A stretch of DNA of 64,000 nucleotides from Dioctria linearis (Eukaryota; Arthropoda; Insecta; Diptera; Asilidae): positions 105,406,694 to 105,470,693 of the forward strand of contig OZ005740.1 in the NCBI GenBank assembly GCA_963930735.1. The letters run 5' to 3'. A program made the translations under genes and the position numbers. The notes beneath the pieces were generated by a model. That model saw nothing but the letters and a program-made list of their open reading frames with translations. It did no database searches and had not been told where the DNA came from. This document shows positions 20,560 through 31,346 of this stretch, piece by piece. Position 1 is the first letter of the stretch; each line of letters opens with the position of its first letter.

Positions 20560-22215
20560 TGCTCATAATCTCACCATAAACTGTGAAGTAGTCGACAGAG
20601 CAAAAGCTAATCACATAGGCGATTGGATGATCTCCTTGATCATCAACTTGTGAAAGGACAGCCCCGATAGCGTCGTCACTGGCATCGGAGGTGACAAAAA
20701 TTCTTTGCCGAAATCAGGATATGATAAAATTGATGCAGAAATTAATTTATTTCACAATTCGCAGAATGCTTCATCGCAAATTGCGTCGAACTTGAAGGGC
20801 GTATCTTTTTTCAAAAGATTTGTGAGTGGCTTCACAATCTTGGAAAAATTTGGAATAAAGCGGCGATAATAGCCGACGAAACCAAGGAATGCTTTGATAT
20901 CATTTTCCTTCTTGGGTCTGGGATATGACTGAACTGATTTTATTTTCGCAGGGTCTGGTTTGACTCCATTTTGTTTAATTATGTGCCCTAAGTACATAAT
21001 TTCTTTCCTTAGGAAATGGCACTTTTCGGGTTGAAGTTTGAGGTTGAAATCACGAAGGAGGCTAAATACTGCTGTGAGTCTAGTGTTGTGATCTCTAAGA
21101 TTGTATCCATGGACTACGATATCGTCCATGTATACGAAGCAATAAATACCTTGAAGACCAGATAAGACATTATTCATGGCTCGTTGAAAAGTAGCAGGGG
21201 CTCCTTTTAAACCAAATGGCATACGATTGTATTCGTAGTGGCCATAAGGTGTGCTAAAGGCAGTTTTCTCCCTGTCCTTCGAGTCCATTTTTATCTGGTG
21301 GAATCCACTGGCTAAGTCGAGTGTGGTAAAATATTTCGACTTCCCCAACTGGTCTAATATATCAGTGATATTAGGCAGAGGGTACGCATCGCCAATAGTA
21401 ATGTCGTTAATACGACGAAAGTCTACCACTACTCGCCACTTTTTATTTCCATTTTCATCTGGTTTTTTGGGAACCAGGAGAAGTGGAGAATTCCAAGGAC
21501 TATGTGACGGTTTTATAATATCGGACTCCAGCATTTCTTGTATTTGCCGGTTTATTTCAGTTCGGCTTGCTTCAGGAAGTCGATAAGGATTGGTATAGAT
21601 GGGCGGTTTGTCTTGGAGTGTCTCGATTTTGTGGGTAATCGCACCTGTATATGAAAGGAAATCCCCTTCTATGAAGAAGAGATCGTTCAATTCCCTACAG
21701 ATATTGCGAACACTCTCAGATTCCTCTGAATTACAGTGATCCAATGTGATACGGTTTTGCAGTTTATTTATTCTGCCCTTAATTGGATATCTTTCAGAGT
21801 CTGTGGAGATGACCACAAAGTCGTCCAAGTCTTGGTAAACTGGGTTCACCTCGTAAGGTGCCAGGTTGGCGTCCTCCTCATTTGTGTTGAAGATTAGGAC
21901 TTTTTCCATACCGTTGACTGGTTCGACTATCGAATTTCTAAAAAACAAACCTGGCCTTATTTCCTTCTTGAAACAGACCGATTGATTTTGAATAGAAGGA
22001 GTTGGAATTTCAATGATGAATTCTGATCGAGCCGGAATTTTGACTTTTTTTAAGTGATCCGATTCTTTCGGATGCTTGGTAGGATGGAGATATGATTCCA
22101 ACTTTTGTGGAATTGGGAAGCAGTTATTCGATGATTCCGACTCGATAGAATTTGAAGGAGATAAAACTTTATTGAAATTCTTTGATTTCTTTTCTGATTT
22201 ATTCCTGGAATTCAC
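20560..22215 (-). pseudogene. Gypsy-1 reverse transcriptase and start of RNase H
   Basis: 487-codon frame (22215-20752) with WRVVVDFRRIND, FTTLDLASGFHQIKM, MPFGLKGAPATFQ and the catalytic FVYMDDIVV, then YLGHIIKQNG and FLGFVGYYRRF. A stop follows CDEAF at about 20752. Beyond it, in other frames, FGKEFFVTSDASDDAIGAVL (RNase H start, first aspartate) can be read to about 20630, then similarity fades. The N-terminal ~200 residues link to the protease and are less conserved. The copy has no integrase. Confidence 0.88.
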
Positions 22216-22350
22216 TTTTTGTGAATTTATTGATGAAGGAGATAGAACTATACTAGATGCAGCCTTTTGTGCGGCTGTAGATGGAGATATACTTTTACGT
22301 TCTAGCTTCGTATCTTGTGAAGCTGTGGATGGAGATTGATTTTTATTTAA

Positions 22351-23178
22351 TTAAGCCTTTTTTCTGGCTATAGATGGAGATATATTTTTACCTTTATGCT
22401 TCGTATCTTGTGAAGCATTGGCTGGCGATCGATTTGCATTGCTTTTCGAAGCAATTGATGGAGATAGATTTGTATTAGTATTTATATCGGAGAATGTTAC
22501 CTCCGTATATAAAAGACTTTTTGTTTGAGATCTCTTTTCTGAGTCTTCGCTTTTCAAATAAACGTATGGATAATTAGTGTAATATTCTTCATAAGGATAA
22601 GATTCATTTGAATCGTTTATTTCTAAAGAAATATATTTATTTTTGTAATTGATACTAGCATTGTATCGAGATAAAAAGTCATGACCAAGCCGGTCATCGT
22701 ATAAGAGGATGGAGTTATTTCCTACAATTTGAAATGGGTGTTCTAGGATGGAGTTATTATTATTCGAAGACTCTAAATTCAACTTAGCAAAGATGAGCCC
22801 TTCCGTAGAAGTGAACTCTGTACATAATGTGTTTATATTGCAGACAACATCTCTGTAGCAGATGCTATCTGGCTTTAATGGATGGAGTTTTATTAAACTG
22901 ATCTCTGCTCCTGTATCAATCAAAAAGGTAAGCTTCGGAGCTAAACAGATGTCGACAGACAAGGAAAGCGTTAGTGAATTTTTATTTATTTGGACAGGGA
23001 TACGTACTGATTTATTTTTGTCTAGTTTCCTGTCGATATTGCCTCGGGCTTTCGATGAATCTGTGCGAGGGGTTGCCGAAATTGACCCTTCGCTGCATCC
23101 AGTTTCCCTGCCTGGAAGCCGCTGGACTTTTGTTAGCCTTCCAATTTGGAGACGGTGATCTAGCTGAGATATTTGCAT
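22351..23178 (-). pseudogene. Gypsy-1 protease region
   Basis: 275-codon frame with the retroviral-type aspartic protease active site FLIDTGAEISLIK and the downstream LLYDDRLGHDFLSRYNASI flap/helix region. The C-terminal third is built of repetitive S/N/K-rich sequence with recurring SIA/SPS-type motifs (ISPSIARKK, LSPSIASKS), and similar motifs continue into the next frame. It stops at 22351, 136 bp before the RT frame begins in a different frame. Confidence 0.8.
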
Positions 23179-23600
23179 TTTTATATCTCGGTGGAGTTCG
23201 ATTCTCTTGGAATACTGGCTTCTGCCAGTTCCTGTTTTGTGGCTGTCTATCAGCCGTGCTTGTTTGCGGAGCTGTGTTTACTTTTTGGAAATTATTCCGA
23301 TTTCCTTGATTGTCGTTAAATCGGGAATTATTTGCAGCTCTTGTCCTGCATTCTTCAATAGAATGGCCCATCCGATGGCAATATCGACAACTAGGGACCA
23401 GTGACGGAGATGTAGCATTCTTAAAATCTGGAGGACGTTGTAATTGTGAATGTGTCCTTTGGATGGTTTTAAAATTTTCCATAGATCGTTGTATGACTGG
23501 GCATTTTGAAGCAGCATGCCGTAGTCTATTACATTTGAAACAACAGTTGGTAGCGAATTAGGATTGATAGACTGGATAATATGTGATATTGTTTTTTGTC
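23012..23600 (-). pseudogene. gag: Gypsy-1 gag, nucleocapsid part
   Basis: Two CCHC-type knuckles are visible: CFKCNRLRHAASKC (about 23540-23500) and CRYCHRMGHSIEEC (about 23400). The rest is basic and rich in N, R, Q and P. The frame overlaps the protease frame (23178-23012), as is common where Pol is made by frameshifting. Confidence 0.75.
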
Positions 23601-23634
23601 TATCCTCCTGTAGCCGATGTCGTATTATATTTTC

Positions 23635-24045
23635 TTAGTCTTGGTCTGCGTTGTCCTGATTATCTATCGATGCTGCTTTTTGTGAATTTTTGGGAGGTGC
23701 GATGTAAAATGGGTTGTTTGTGTTATCCTCATGAGTTGAAACTGATTTCAATCTATCAGACAATGTTGCTTTGATTAGGTTGTACCAATCCTCTGTCTTA
23801 TCAGAGCATGACTGTTTATAATATTCATGAGTTTCGTCGAAATCTTTATGTTTTTGGATAATGGACTCTGTTTCTTCCAAGCCTGTCCAGTACTCTTCTA
23901 ATTTTTTGATCTTTTCGGAAACTAATTCTGGAGTTCTGTATTTTTTGTTCGTACTGTGGTATTCCATTAATATTTTTCTGATTTCTTTGTTTTTCTCTAC
24001 TTGTGATAAGCACAGTTCGTCGAACGTTTTGTTTTCTTCAGTCAT
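23635..24045 (-). pseudogene. gag: Gypsy-1 gag, N-terminal part
   Basis: 137 codons from ATG at 24045, charged and helical (KKIKKLEEYWTGLEETESI). It ends in D/N-rich sequence at 23635, and the first zinc knuckle follows within about 90 bp. The central capsid region of a Gypsy Gag (normally 200 or more residues) is therefore missing; the element could not form particles from this copy. Confidence 0.6.
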
Positions 24046-24821
24046 GTTGTTTTATTATATGGGGCGTAAAAATTGAGGAGAGTACAGCAATTAAAATTTT
24101 GAAACACAGCACCACAATAAAAAGGAAAATGTGTGAATAAATCTAAAAACACTTGATTTCAATTAGAATATAAAAAAAATTAGAAAAATTTCTCGTGTGG
24201 TAGTTACATAGGTAGGTAGGTATATATTTGGGTGCGTATTATTTTTGTAAAAGTATATAAAACGACAACAGCAATAACAAAATGACTCATCGATAGTGAA
24301 ATAGAGATTAATTAATAATAACCAACGATTTGTTCGTATTAATTTTTCGAATTTTTTGTTCGGTATAAAAATTACGATGAAGGAGAACAAAATTTTCAGG
24401 AGAATCTAAAAGATATGCACGAAAATAGAAAAAGTAAAGCAAAATTTGCTTGTCAAATATTATCGGAAACAGAGTTATGACTTCAATAACAAATTTTGAA
24501 GTTATTAAAAAAAGGGAAAAAGGTCATATCAACATGCAAAAAGTTAAACATTTGTATATATATATGTATATTGTCGATAAAGGAAATTGAAATTTGTTTG
24601 CTAACCAAAGGCGGGTAATTTAAACCGCTTCTTCCAACCTAAATCTCCTCCTGATCAACAGGCTTATGAAGCCTTATTGAAGGAGGACAATTATCGATTC
24701 TTTCCGAAGTCCTCTGACCAGCAAGCTCACGAAATCTTACCGAAGAGGTCTCTTCGTGGATGAGTAGGTTTTGATTTGTGGTGTTGAATTGAAGAAGTTA
24801 TTTTCTTCTTGATATACATAT
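24046..24821 (-). other. Gypsy-1 leader, part adjoining gag
   Basis: AT-rich, no reading frame of substance. At 24645-24752 there are two related 45-bp segments, each with complementary ends (CTCCT/AGGAG and CTCT/AGAG type), reading CCT..GATCAACAGGCTTATGAAG and CCT..GACCAGCAAGCTCACGAAA. The rest of the leader continues at 30461 beyond the nested Gypsy-2. Confidence 0.5.
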
Positions 24822-25189
24822 TGTTACGAGCGTGGCCTTAGTTCGTTATTTAAAACACAATATTTCAGATATAATTCAAAAGTTCTTTCTTTATTTAACT
24901 TTACTGTTTACTCTCACAAATTCACAAATAATTATCAAATCAACTCTTTATTTATCGCTAGTACTGTACTTCTAATTATCACAATCCCAATAGTTTACTT
25001 CGTTCACTTCGCTGTCTGAAATAATACTCGCCTCCTGGATGTGAGCAGCGCCGTATTTATACTCTACGAATTATCCTAGAACCTTCCTGAATATTCCATT
25101 CCCCAAACCCAGTTTACTAGGATGTCACTAACCTAAAGTTGTTTCCATTCCCAATAGATGTCGCTTGTATCACTTTGTGGCGCGTAACA
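24822..25189 (-). repeat. Gypsy-2 3' LTR
   Basis: 368 bp, TGTTACGAGCG...GCGCGTAACA as written on the plus strand. Preceded on the element strand by the purine run GAAGGGGGCAG (25200-25190). Confidence 0.93.
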
Positions 25190-25200
25190 CTGCCCCCTTC
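25190..25200 (-). other. Gypsy-2 polypurine tract
   Basis: GAAGGGGGCAG on the minus strand, between the integrase stop and the 3' LTR. Gypsy-3 has the same run at 60766-60776. Confidence 0.8.
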
Positions 25201-26262
25201 TTAAAATTGTTCGTCCCGAACAACAGGTGATCCACGGTCTTGATGCTCGCAGTATTGACATAAACGATCTAGATGAACGATTTTCCGTTTGCCTCTTGTA
25301 CCCCGCTGAATCCTATATACTACGTCATTTATTCTAGTCACTACTGAATACGGTCCTTCCCAATGTTGTTGTAATTTAGGAGAACGTCCCTTACGTCGTT
25401 TCGGGTTGTACAGCCAAACAAGTTCACCTTCATTAAATCCTGCTGAATTAGCACGTAAGTCATAGCGGGTCTTCATCCGATCGGTATTTATTGCTAATTT
25501 TGCTCTCGTGACTTCGTGTACATCAGCTAATTGTTGTCTAAGGTCCGATACATAATCGTCTGGTAACTTTTGTTCACCTCTGGGTGTACCAAACTTGAGA
25601 TCGCTAGGTAAACGCATCTCCTTTCCGAATATCACTTTTGCTGGAGTTTGTCCGGTCGTGTTGTGTACAGCTGATCGATAGGCCATTAAGAACATGGGAA
25701 TATGTCGATCCCAATCGCGTTGGTGATAGTCGACTACTTTCTTTAGATGCTCGACCAATGTTCTGTTGAAGCGCTCTACCATGCCATCAGATTGTGGATG
25801 CAGAGGAGTTGTTCTGGTTTTTCTTATTCCCAGAATTTTACACATCTCTTGGAAAGTCCGTGATTCGAAGTTCCGTCCTTGGTCCGAATGAAGTTCATGA
25901 GGAACACCAAATCTACTGACCCAATTCATTACTACTTGATCCGCTACTGTGGTAGACTCTTGATTAGGGATTGCATAAACTTCAGGCCATTTACTGAAAT
26001 AGGCAATAGCAACTAATATATAACGGTTACCGTTATCTGTTTCTGGAAAAGGTCCAGCGATGTCTACGGCTATCCTTTCAAATGGGGCTTCTACATTATA
26101 CTTATGCATTTTTCCTCTACTTCTGTGTGGTGGTCCTTTGCAAGAAGCACAGATAGTGCATCTGCGGCACCATTCCTCAACATCCTCCCGCATATGTAAC
26201 CAATAAAACCTTTCACGTATTTTGGAAATTGTTTTATTCACCCCCAAATGTCCTCCAGATTA
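25201..26262 (-). pseudogene. Gypsy-2 integrase
   Basis: Zinc-binding module (WCRRCTICASC), DDE core (AVDIAGPFPETDNG, HELHSDQGRNFES, HPQSDGMVERFNRTL) and the C-terminal GPY-type module (WEGPYSVVTRINDVVYRI). The frame 26247-25201 is complete to its natural stop, but an in-frame TAA at 26260-26262 separates it from the rest of Pol. The residue before YFSKWPE is alanine where Gypsy-3 has aspartate; this is a conserved but not catalytic position. Confidence 0.9.
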
Positions 26263-28275
26263 TCCACTGTGCATTTCTTCTAGAACGTCTTTGACCTGGG
26301 ATGCTGGCACGACTATTTGCATTCGGAATGACTCGCCGTTAGTTGATTCCCACTTGCGCTTTAATATACCACATTCAACGTGAAGAGAGTTCCATTGAGC
26401 CCAGTAGCTCTTCAGTTTCTCACTCCTCTCCGAGATATCTTGCCATTGTGGTCTTTCCATGTCTTCTTTCCAAGCAAGAATAGGTGCTATGTCTGGGTCT
26501 TCCCGTTGAGCCGTTCGCAAGCTTTCGTTGTTCCAACCTGTCGATGGTTCCACCGTCATCAGCTGCCATATGAACGGCTTTCCTTTTTCTGTAAGTTGAT
26601 GTAGGCTCCTTGCTATATCTGCAAAACCTTTTACGAATCGCCTGTAGTAGGTAGCTAATCCAAGAAAACTCCTTAATTGATGTTTGTCCTTTGGAACAGG
26701 CCAATTTTTCACAGCTCTTATCTTCTCTGGATCAGTTCTTACTCCTTGTGATGAAACTATATGCCCCAAATATTTTACTTCATTCTTGAATAGAGCACAT
26801 TTATTCGTACTGAGCTTCAGTTTCGCATCCCTCAGTCTTTGAAGTACGTCCCATAAGTTGTTTTTATGTTCCTCGAATGTCCTTCCGATCACAATTATGT
26901 CATCTAAGTAGACAAGACATGTTTTCCAGGTTAATCCTCGTAAAACACATTCCATGAGTCGTTCGAATGTGGCTGGAGCATTACATAATCCAAATGGCAT
27001 AACTTTGAATTGCCATAAGCCACTTCCAACTGAGAAAGCAGTTTTGTCTCGGTCCTCGGGATGTATTTCCACTTGCCAGTAACCGCTCTTCAAATCCAAT
27101 GTGGAAAACCATTGCGCTCCGGAAAGGGTGTCCAATGTGTCATCAATCCTTGGTAACGGATAGCTATCCTTTCTTGTTACATTATTTAGTTGGCGGTAGT
27201 CCACACAGAATCGGGTGCTGCCATCCTTTTTCCTGACCAAAACAACTGACGATGTCCAAGGGCTGTTAGATTCCTCAATTATGCCTTGTTCTTTCATGGA
27301 ATTTATCATATCTGCAACTTCTGGTTGTTTGGCTAATGGTAGTCTTCGTGGTGGTTGCCGAATGGGCCTAGAATCTCCTGTTGTGATCCGATGCTGGACA
27401 AGATTTGTTTTGCCGAAATCATCATCATTCAATGCAAATAATTCGGAAAATTCATCGATCATCTCTTTGGCATCGTTGTATTGCTGTTCACTTAAGGCAC
27501 TAGATGAAAGAAGTTTCTGAACCTGTTGAGTAGTAGCTGGTATACGTATTGCCTCCTTAATATTACTACCATTTTCCAAATTAACAATCTGATAAACAGG
27601 CTCACAATTTCCAATTATAGCACCTTCTTTTAGTTGTACCTCATTTTCGGATGTGTTGAGCACTCTGACTGGAATTAATGTTGCGCCTTCTGTCTTCACT
27701 AAAGTCTTACCAACGATGATGTTCGATGTTACTTTTGTAGGGTTAGGCTCCACCAGATAGAATCGGCAGGTCCCGATGTCATCAGTAAGCTTTGTCCATA
27801 CTAGCGTCTCCGAGAATGCAGAGAGAGTCATATTCTCACAGACCATCGTCCTTATTTTTGCAGGATAATCTGTTCCTCCTCCTAGTCTCATAGGAATTTC
27901 TATGTTGCCATATTTGAGTATTCGTTCTCCGACATCTAAATTTATTTTATATGTGGTCATAAAGTCTACTCCAAGGATGCATTCATCCATTATGTCTGAA
28001 ACTAGGAAATTGTGAGGAAATAGTAGTTCCAAAGATATTTCTCCCAAAACTTGTGCTGCGGCTCCAGTTGCTGTTCTTAGTAAATATTTGGAAGTATTGT
28101 GAAGCCATTTGTTCTTGACAAGATCCGCTCTAATAATTGATCTCGAAGCTCCAGTGTCGATAGTGACAACGCAGTAATTTTTCCCTACACTTCCATATAT
28201 AACAAGACTGCTATTATTTCTCTGCAACTGGGCTATCTGAATGATGACTTCGGGGCTGTCGACTCTACCAACCAA
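26260..28275 (-). pseudogene. Gypsy-2 protease, RT and linker with RNase H deleted
   Basis: Protease active site VTIDTGASRSIIR near the start; RT with STRFCVDYRQLNN, FSTLDLKSGYWQVEI, MPFGLCNAPATFE and CLVYLDDIIVIG; then YLGHIVSSQG and FLGLATYYRRFV. After GKPFIW the frame jumps directly to QLMTVEPSTGW. Against Gypsy-3 this removes exactly 510 bp (58891-59400 there), all of RNase H, without changing frame. Relative to Gypsy-3 about five residues are also absent near ISLELLFPHNF. The product starts in the -1 frame relative to gag, without an ATG. Confidence 0.9.
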
Positions 28276-28295
28276 CTTCTGCCCCCCGAAGTTGG
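28272..28295 (-). promoter_or_regulatory. Stem-loop just after the Gypsy-2 gag stop
   Basis: Perfect 8-bp arms CCAACTTC and GAAGTTGG around an 8-base loop (plus-strand 28272-28279 and 28288-28295). It lies three bases past the gag TAA (28299-28301). Position, and identity in Gypsy-3, suggest a frameshift-stimulating structure; a slippery tract GGAAAAC lies just upstream of the stop. Confidence 0.6.
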
Positions 28296-28298
28296 TTT

Positions 28299-29942
28299 TT
28301 ACATGTTTTCCGACTGCTGAACAGGGGAGCTGATGCGACTAGTCGCTGTTTGATTTCTAGGCTCTCCCCGAATAGCTTGCTCCCTGGCTCGACATCTTTG
28401 GCATTCTGTTCTGTCCTCCTCTTCTGGTGATTCTGTTCGACGGCGTTTTCTGCAGTCCCTTTGGAGGTGTCCTGGTCTATTACAATTCCAGCATCGCAGA
28501 ATACCACGTGAAGAATTGCTCTGTGATGGCTGCATTCTATTACAAGTACATTCCTCCACCGAAATTTCTCTCACTCGTACTGCACTTCGGGAAGCTTGCC
28601 TGGCAGATTCATACGCTAGTGCATAGCCTAGTGCTTCTGCTGTTGATTTCTTTCCTGCTAGCCTCAACGCTTGTTGTAAATTTTGATCTGCAATAGCGTT
28701 CACAAATGCTTCTGTTGCCACTTCATTAAGGAAATCTGCATTTACGCTAGAGTATGAGAGATAAGCTAATCTTTCCACATCACCCTGCAGTTGTTGTAGT
28801 GATTCGCCATGCTTTTGAATCCTGTTGCGTAGCTGTAGGCGATATACTTGCTGCATGTGTTCATCTCCATAACGTAACTCTATCGCCTGTACTAATGAAG
28901 TATAATCACGTTGCCTTTCTATCGGTATAGTTTGTAAAAGCTCTGATGCAGAACCTCGAAGTGCTAATACCAGAGCTGTAGCTTTGTCTGCATCATTCCA
29001 TCCGTTTACTTCGGAAGCAGCCTCGAATTGTCTCTTGAAAATATGCCACGAATTTTGTCCATCAAATATTGGAGGTTTCATTCTGCCTGCATTGGATATT
29101 TCAATTCCTTCGTGCCGTAGTTGTCGATGCTTCATCTTCTCCAAATCTGATTTGAAGTTGTCAAGCTGTTCGGTCACTTTTTGTTGAACTTCCGCCACTT
29201 CTTGCTCGATTCCTTCAATTTTTAAATTTTGTTCGTCTAACGAGTTTTTCAGGAAATTCTTTTGTTCCTCTAAGCGACTTTCTAGACAATTCTCCAGAGA
29301 ACTCTTTTGTTCATCCAAACGCGTTTCCAGTGATTTCTTCTGCTCATCTAAACGGGATTCCATAGAATTCTTTTGTTCATCCACAGCATTCTTCTGCTCA
29401 TCTAAACGTGATTCCATAGAATTCTTTTGTTCCTGGAGAGAATTCTTTTGTTCGTCCAAACGGGTTTCTATAGATTTCTTGTGTTCCTGGAGAGAATTCT
29501 TTTGTTCGTCCAAACGGGTTTCCATAGATTTCTTGTGGTCCTCGAGAGAATTCTTTTGTTCCTGGAGAGAATTCTTTTGTTCGTCCAAACGGGTTTCCAT
29601 AGATTTCTTGTGGTCCTCGAGGGAATTCTTTTGTTCCTGGAGAGAATACTTTTGTTCTTGGAGAGAATTCTTTTGTTCCTGGAGAGAATTCTTTTGTTCA
29701 TCAAAACGGGCTTCCATTTTACTCATTAAAGTACTTAAAAGCTGTTCTATGTTCATTGCAGGCTCTTCCTCAATTTCTGGTTCTTCTTCGAAAACGAATG
29801 TCTCAGGATTCTTTTCTTCCTCTATCAAAGCTTGTCTAAGTCGCTCGACTAGAACATTCTTTAGGCCAGTCGTTTGTAATGACCGCTTCCCCAACTCCAC
29901 TTTCAATTCCTGTATGCCAAGCTCCTCTAGCTTGCGTCCCAT
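28299..29942 (-). CDS. gag: Gypsy-2 Gag (SAP domain, coiled coil, capsid, CCHC knuckle)
   Basis: 547 codons, unbroken, from ATG at 29942. Residues 1-40 form a SAP-like motif (LEELGIQELKVELGKRSL, TTGLKNVLVERL), a DNA-binding helix-turn-helix fold not usual in Gag. Residues about 75-240 are a chain of repeats such as EQKNSLQ, EDHKKSMETRLD and DEQKNSLE, predicted coiled coil. Residues about 290-460 are capsid (PIFDGQNSWHIFKRQFEAA). A CCHC knuckle (CWNCNRPGHLQRDC) is near the C-terminus. Gag would form the particle; the role of the SAP motif is inference, possibly chromatin targeting. Confidence 0.88.
   Translation of the reverse strand: MGRKLEELGIQELKVELGKRSLQTTGLKNVLVERLRQALIEEEKNPETFVFEEEPEIEEEPAMNIEQLLSTLMSKMEARFDEQKNSLQEQKNSLQEQKYSLQEQKNSLEDHKKSMETRLDEQKNSLQEQKNSLEDHKKSMETRLDEQKNSLQEHKKSIETRLDEQKNSLQEQKNSMESRLDEQKNAVDEQKNSMESRLDEQKKSLETRLDEQKSSLENCLESRLEEQKNFLKNSLDEQNLKIEGIEQEVAEVQQKVTEQLDNFKSDLEKMKHRQLRHEGIEISNAGRMKPPIFDGQNSWHIFKRQFEAASEVNGWNDADKATALVLALRGSASELLQTIPIERQRDYTSLVQAIELRYGDEHMQQVYRLQLRNRIQKHGESLQQLQGDVERLAYLSYSSVNADFLNEVATEAFVNAIADQNLQQALRLAGKKSTAEALGYALAYESARQASRSAVRVREISVEECTCNRMQPSQSNSSRGILRCWNCNRPGHLQRDCRKRRRTESPEEEDRTECQRCRAREQAIRGEPRNQTATSRISSPVQQSENM
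29225..29715 (-). repeat. Coding tandem repeat in Gypsy-2 gag (7- and 11-residue units)
   Basis: Units of 21 and 33 bp encode EQKNSLQ (7) and DEQKNSLEARL-like (11) blocks, often with DHKKSMETRL. Multiples of 7 and 11 are the classic coiled-coil periods. The order and number of units differ from Gypsy-3. Confidence 0.85.
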
Positions 29943-30074
29943 TCTTGCGTCTTTTGTAATTCACTCACAGTTTAATATAAAATTATCTTTCGGAATTTTT
30001 ACACACGATTTCACAAAATTAATCACTCTTTGAATTTCAAATTCAAATGCCACCACTTTATTTCGCGATTTTAT

Positions 30075-30092
30075 TTTACTTCTGACACCAGT
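30075..30092 (-). other. Gypsy-2 primer-binding site
   Basis: On the minus strand the LTR is followed by ACTGGTGTCAGAAGTAAA; TGGTGTCAGAAGT is the complement of the 3' end of a tRNA-Leu, as known for mdg3/micropia- and blastopia-type elements. Same in Gypsy-3 at 55330. Confidence 0.75.
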
Positions 30093-30460
30093 TGTTACGA
30101 GCGTGGCCTTAGTTCGTTATTTAAAACACAATATTTCAGATATAATTCAAAAGTTCTTTCTTTATTTAACTTTACTGTTTACTCTCACAAATTCACAAAT
30201 AATTATCAAATCAACTCTTTATTTATCGCTAGTACTGTACTTCTAATTATCACAATCCCAATAGTTTACTTCGTTCACTTCGCTGTCTGAAATAATACTC
30301 GCCTCCTGGATGTGAACAGCGCCGTATTTATACTCTACGAATTATCCTAGAACCTTCCTGAATATTCCATTCCCCAAACCCAGTTTACTAGGATGTCACT
30401 AACCTAAAGTTGTTTCCATTCCCAATAGATGTCGCTTGTATCACTTTGTGGCGCGTAACA
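30093..30460 (-). repeat. Gypsy-2 5' LTR
   Basis: 368 bp, identical to 24822-25189 except for one base (GTGAACAGC here, GTGAGCAGC there). Near-identity means a recent insertion. Confidence 0.93.
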
Positions 30461-31346
30461 ATATATATAAATCACAATCAAAATCAATCAAAAAAAATGC
30501 AAATTCCTAATTAATCAGATAAAATGTAAATAACCAGAAAAAGTGTAATTATGTAAATAGCTTGTAAATATGGGAAAAAATGTGAGTTAATTATGGGAAA
30601 TGTAAGTAATAAAAAAAAATATGTAAATTAAAAGTAATTTGTTTCTCCCGATATATTGTAGTGTTAAATTTTTCTACCTTATATATTATCCGAAATGTAT
30701 GAATCTGGAGTTGATGCTGGTTATGAGTATGATGAATATAGACGGGGATTAAGATGTTTGTAGATGTTGATACGTCGCGCGTCCTGGGCGACGATTTCTT
30801 GCAGAGTTATAGTTGGAAATATAAAGTTGAAATTGGCAGATGGTATTATGATCCTGAAGATATGTCGAGCGTCTTCCTTCCTTCTATATATCGTCTAAGT
30901 GAGGTAGGGATGAAGCCTCCTTCGGTCCCGCGGTGAACGCTTGGGCGCTTAAACTATCTCCTCTAAGTACCTCCTGGGTACCCGGGCTTATTATTTTGTT
31001 TTTTTTTTTATCAAATTTAGTGAGTTGATGTTGTTAATGTTGTTGTCTTTTTCTGACAGTTTTTTACTATTTTATTTTTATTTTTTTAATTGTTTAATTT
31101 TAATTTAACTGATTTGATTTTTTTTTTCATTGGCACTGATTTGTTGTAGATTTATATTATTATTTTAATTTTTCGTTTATTTTTACTTTTAATTTAATTT
31201 CATTGGCACTAATTTATTATTTTTGGGTAGGTACACCGCTGCCACCAGTTGTTATGTGTAGCAGGATTTTATTATTTTAAGGAAGAAAAATTTTCTTTTT
31301 TTTTTAAAGGACTGATTTTTTTTTAAAAATTACTGCTGCCACCAGT
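30461..31346 (-). other. Gypsy-1 leader, distal part
   Basis: Continues the Gypsy-1 leader beyond the Gypsy-2 insertion. AT-rich, no credible gene. GCTGCCACCAGTTGTTATGT occurs twice, at 31238-31257 and 31335-31354. On the minus strand each reads as an LTR end (CATAACA) followed by ACTGGTGGCAGC, the layout of an LTR/primer-binding-site junction, so a 97-bp local duplication of this junction is likely. Confidence 0.45.

Larger units (their letters stand above)
24822..30460 (-). mobile_element. Gypsy-2: Ty3/Gypsy element with SAP-domain Gag, internally deleted
   Basis: 5,639 bp with 368-bp LTRs starting TGTTACG and ending CGTAACA in the plus-strand reading. The LTRs differ at one position that I can find. 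Four-base direct repeats ATAT flank it (24818-24821 and 30461-30464). The tRNA-Leu type primer-binding site and the protein sequences place it near micropia/mdg3-like or blastopia-like Gypsy elements (inference). Gag is intact; Pol lacks RNase H and has a stop ahead of the integrase. Confidence 0.93.
20560..31346 (-). mobile_element. Gypsy-1: truncated Ty3/Gypsy element, split by Gypsy-2
   Basis: Reading leftward: probable LTR (from 31347), leader 31346-30461 continuing at 24821-24046, gag, protease, RT and the first part of RNase H. The element ends at about 20560 within RNase H; integrase and 3' LTR are absent. Gypsy-2 occupies 24822-30460, flanked by ATAT. RT and protease sequence place it in Ty3/Gypsy; by overall look it resembles the 412/mdg1 group, which is a guess. 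Confidence 0.8.

Noticed and set aside
29427..30033. Plus-strand frames opposite Gypsy-2 gag with repetitive LERILLF and WREFFCSS units
   Set aside because: Antisense translation of the coiled-coil repeats.
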